A stretch of 64,000 bases of DNA from Pseudomonas sessilinigenes. Lineage in GTDB: Bacteria; Pseudomonadota; Gammaproteobacteria; Pseudomonadales; Pseudomonadaceae. The position numbers and the translations under genes were made by a program. Numbering within the stretch: the first letter of the stretch is position 1; every line of letters begins with the position of its first letter. The notes beneath the pieces are model-generated. The model did no database searches and was not told the origin of the DNA. It saw only the letters and a list, made by a program, of their open reading frames with translations. The DNA is taken from NCBI RefSeq assembly GCF_003850565.1, contig NZ_CP027706.1, positions 5,332,001-5,396,000 of the forward strand, in the 5' to 3' direction. This document shows positions 63,938 through 64,000 of the stretch, one piece after another.

Positions 63938-64000
63938 TCAGATTGACAGGCAAACCTTACCGAAGTGTTTGCCCGCAGCCTGATGTCGGAAAGCCTCAGC
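63938..64000 (-). CDS. C-terminus of an MDR oxidoreductase (partial)
   Basis: Only the last 20 codons are in the window: AEAFRHQAAGKHFGKVCLSI then TGA at 63938. The A-x-x-x-x...GKHFGK(V) ending is typical of zinc-type or quinone-reductase-like medium-chain dehydrogenases. It converges on the crotonase gene. Confidence 0.6.
   Translation of the reverse strand, partial: AEAFRHQAAGKHFGKVCLSI

Overview
The window looks like a Pseudomonas chromosome of the P. fluorescens/P. tolaasii type. Support comes from the high-GC lipopeptide synthetase with tandem thioesterases and a MacAB exporter, a beta-myrcene catabolic block matching gene-for-gene the myr locus described in Pseudomonas sp. M1, a rulB (umuC-type) fragment, and the general style of the genes. 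Everything here was read by eye; names rest on motifs, gene order and recalled family knowledge, not on searches.

1-16.8 kb: the 3' end of a cyclic lipopeptide cluster. The partial NRPS reads A(partial)-T / C-A-T / C-A-T / dual C/E-A-T / TE-TE. The pocket residues of the three complete A domains read as Hse, Dab and Lys, and the only dual C/E domain sits directly after the Dab module. This predicts a Hse-D-Dab-Lys C-terminus, as in tolaasin and sessilin. A macA-macB pair follows, and a convergent aminotransferase would supply diaminobutyrate (Dab).

16.8-29.7 kb: a lower-GC, eroded accessory stretch. It holds a coupled cluster of tiny genes, a LysR remnant, an unknown membrane protein, and a Tn7-like transposition module (degenerate TnsA-like, TnsB, TnsC, TniQ). 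The module's convergent partner resembles TnsF, a tyrosine recombinase fold that has lost its first catalytic arginine. Next come a multiply frameshifted DUF6602 pseudogene, an intact tyrosine integrase and an internally deleted IS5-family remnant.

29.8-41.4 kb: a TetR-controlled tripartite RND efflux operon (OMF-MFP-RND) with a good operator palindrome, several small unknown membrane proteins, and a LysR gene divergent from a monooxygenase/glyoxalase pair. A mosaic of duplicated pieces ends the region: a rulB fragment, a 5'-truncated monooxygenase copy and a second repeated segment.

41.7-64 kb: a terpene (beta-myrcene type) catabolic island. A membrane di-iron hydroxylase of the desaturase superfamily is translationally coupled to rubredoxin, with an FAD-dependent reductase to complete the electron chain. 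Alcohol dehydrogenase, aldehyde dehydrogenase and acyl-CoA ligase (myrB, myrA, myrC) would make the acyl-CoA. Acyl-CoA dehydrogenase, two crotonase-type proteins, a FadB-like fusion, a 3-hydroxyacyl-CoA dehydrogenase-like SDR and thiolase would carry out beta-oxidation. OmpW and a chemoreceptor fit uptake and sensing, and two large MalT/AlkS-type LuxR activators are the likely regulators. No tRNA, rRNA or CRISPR array was seen.
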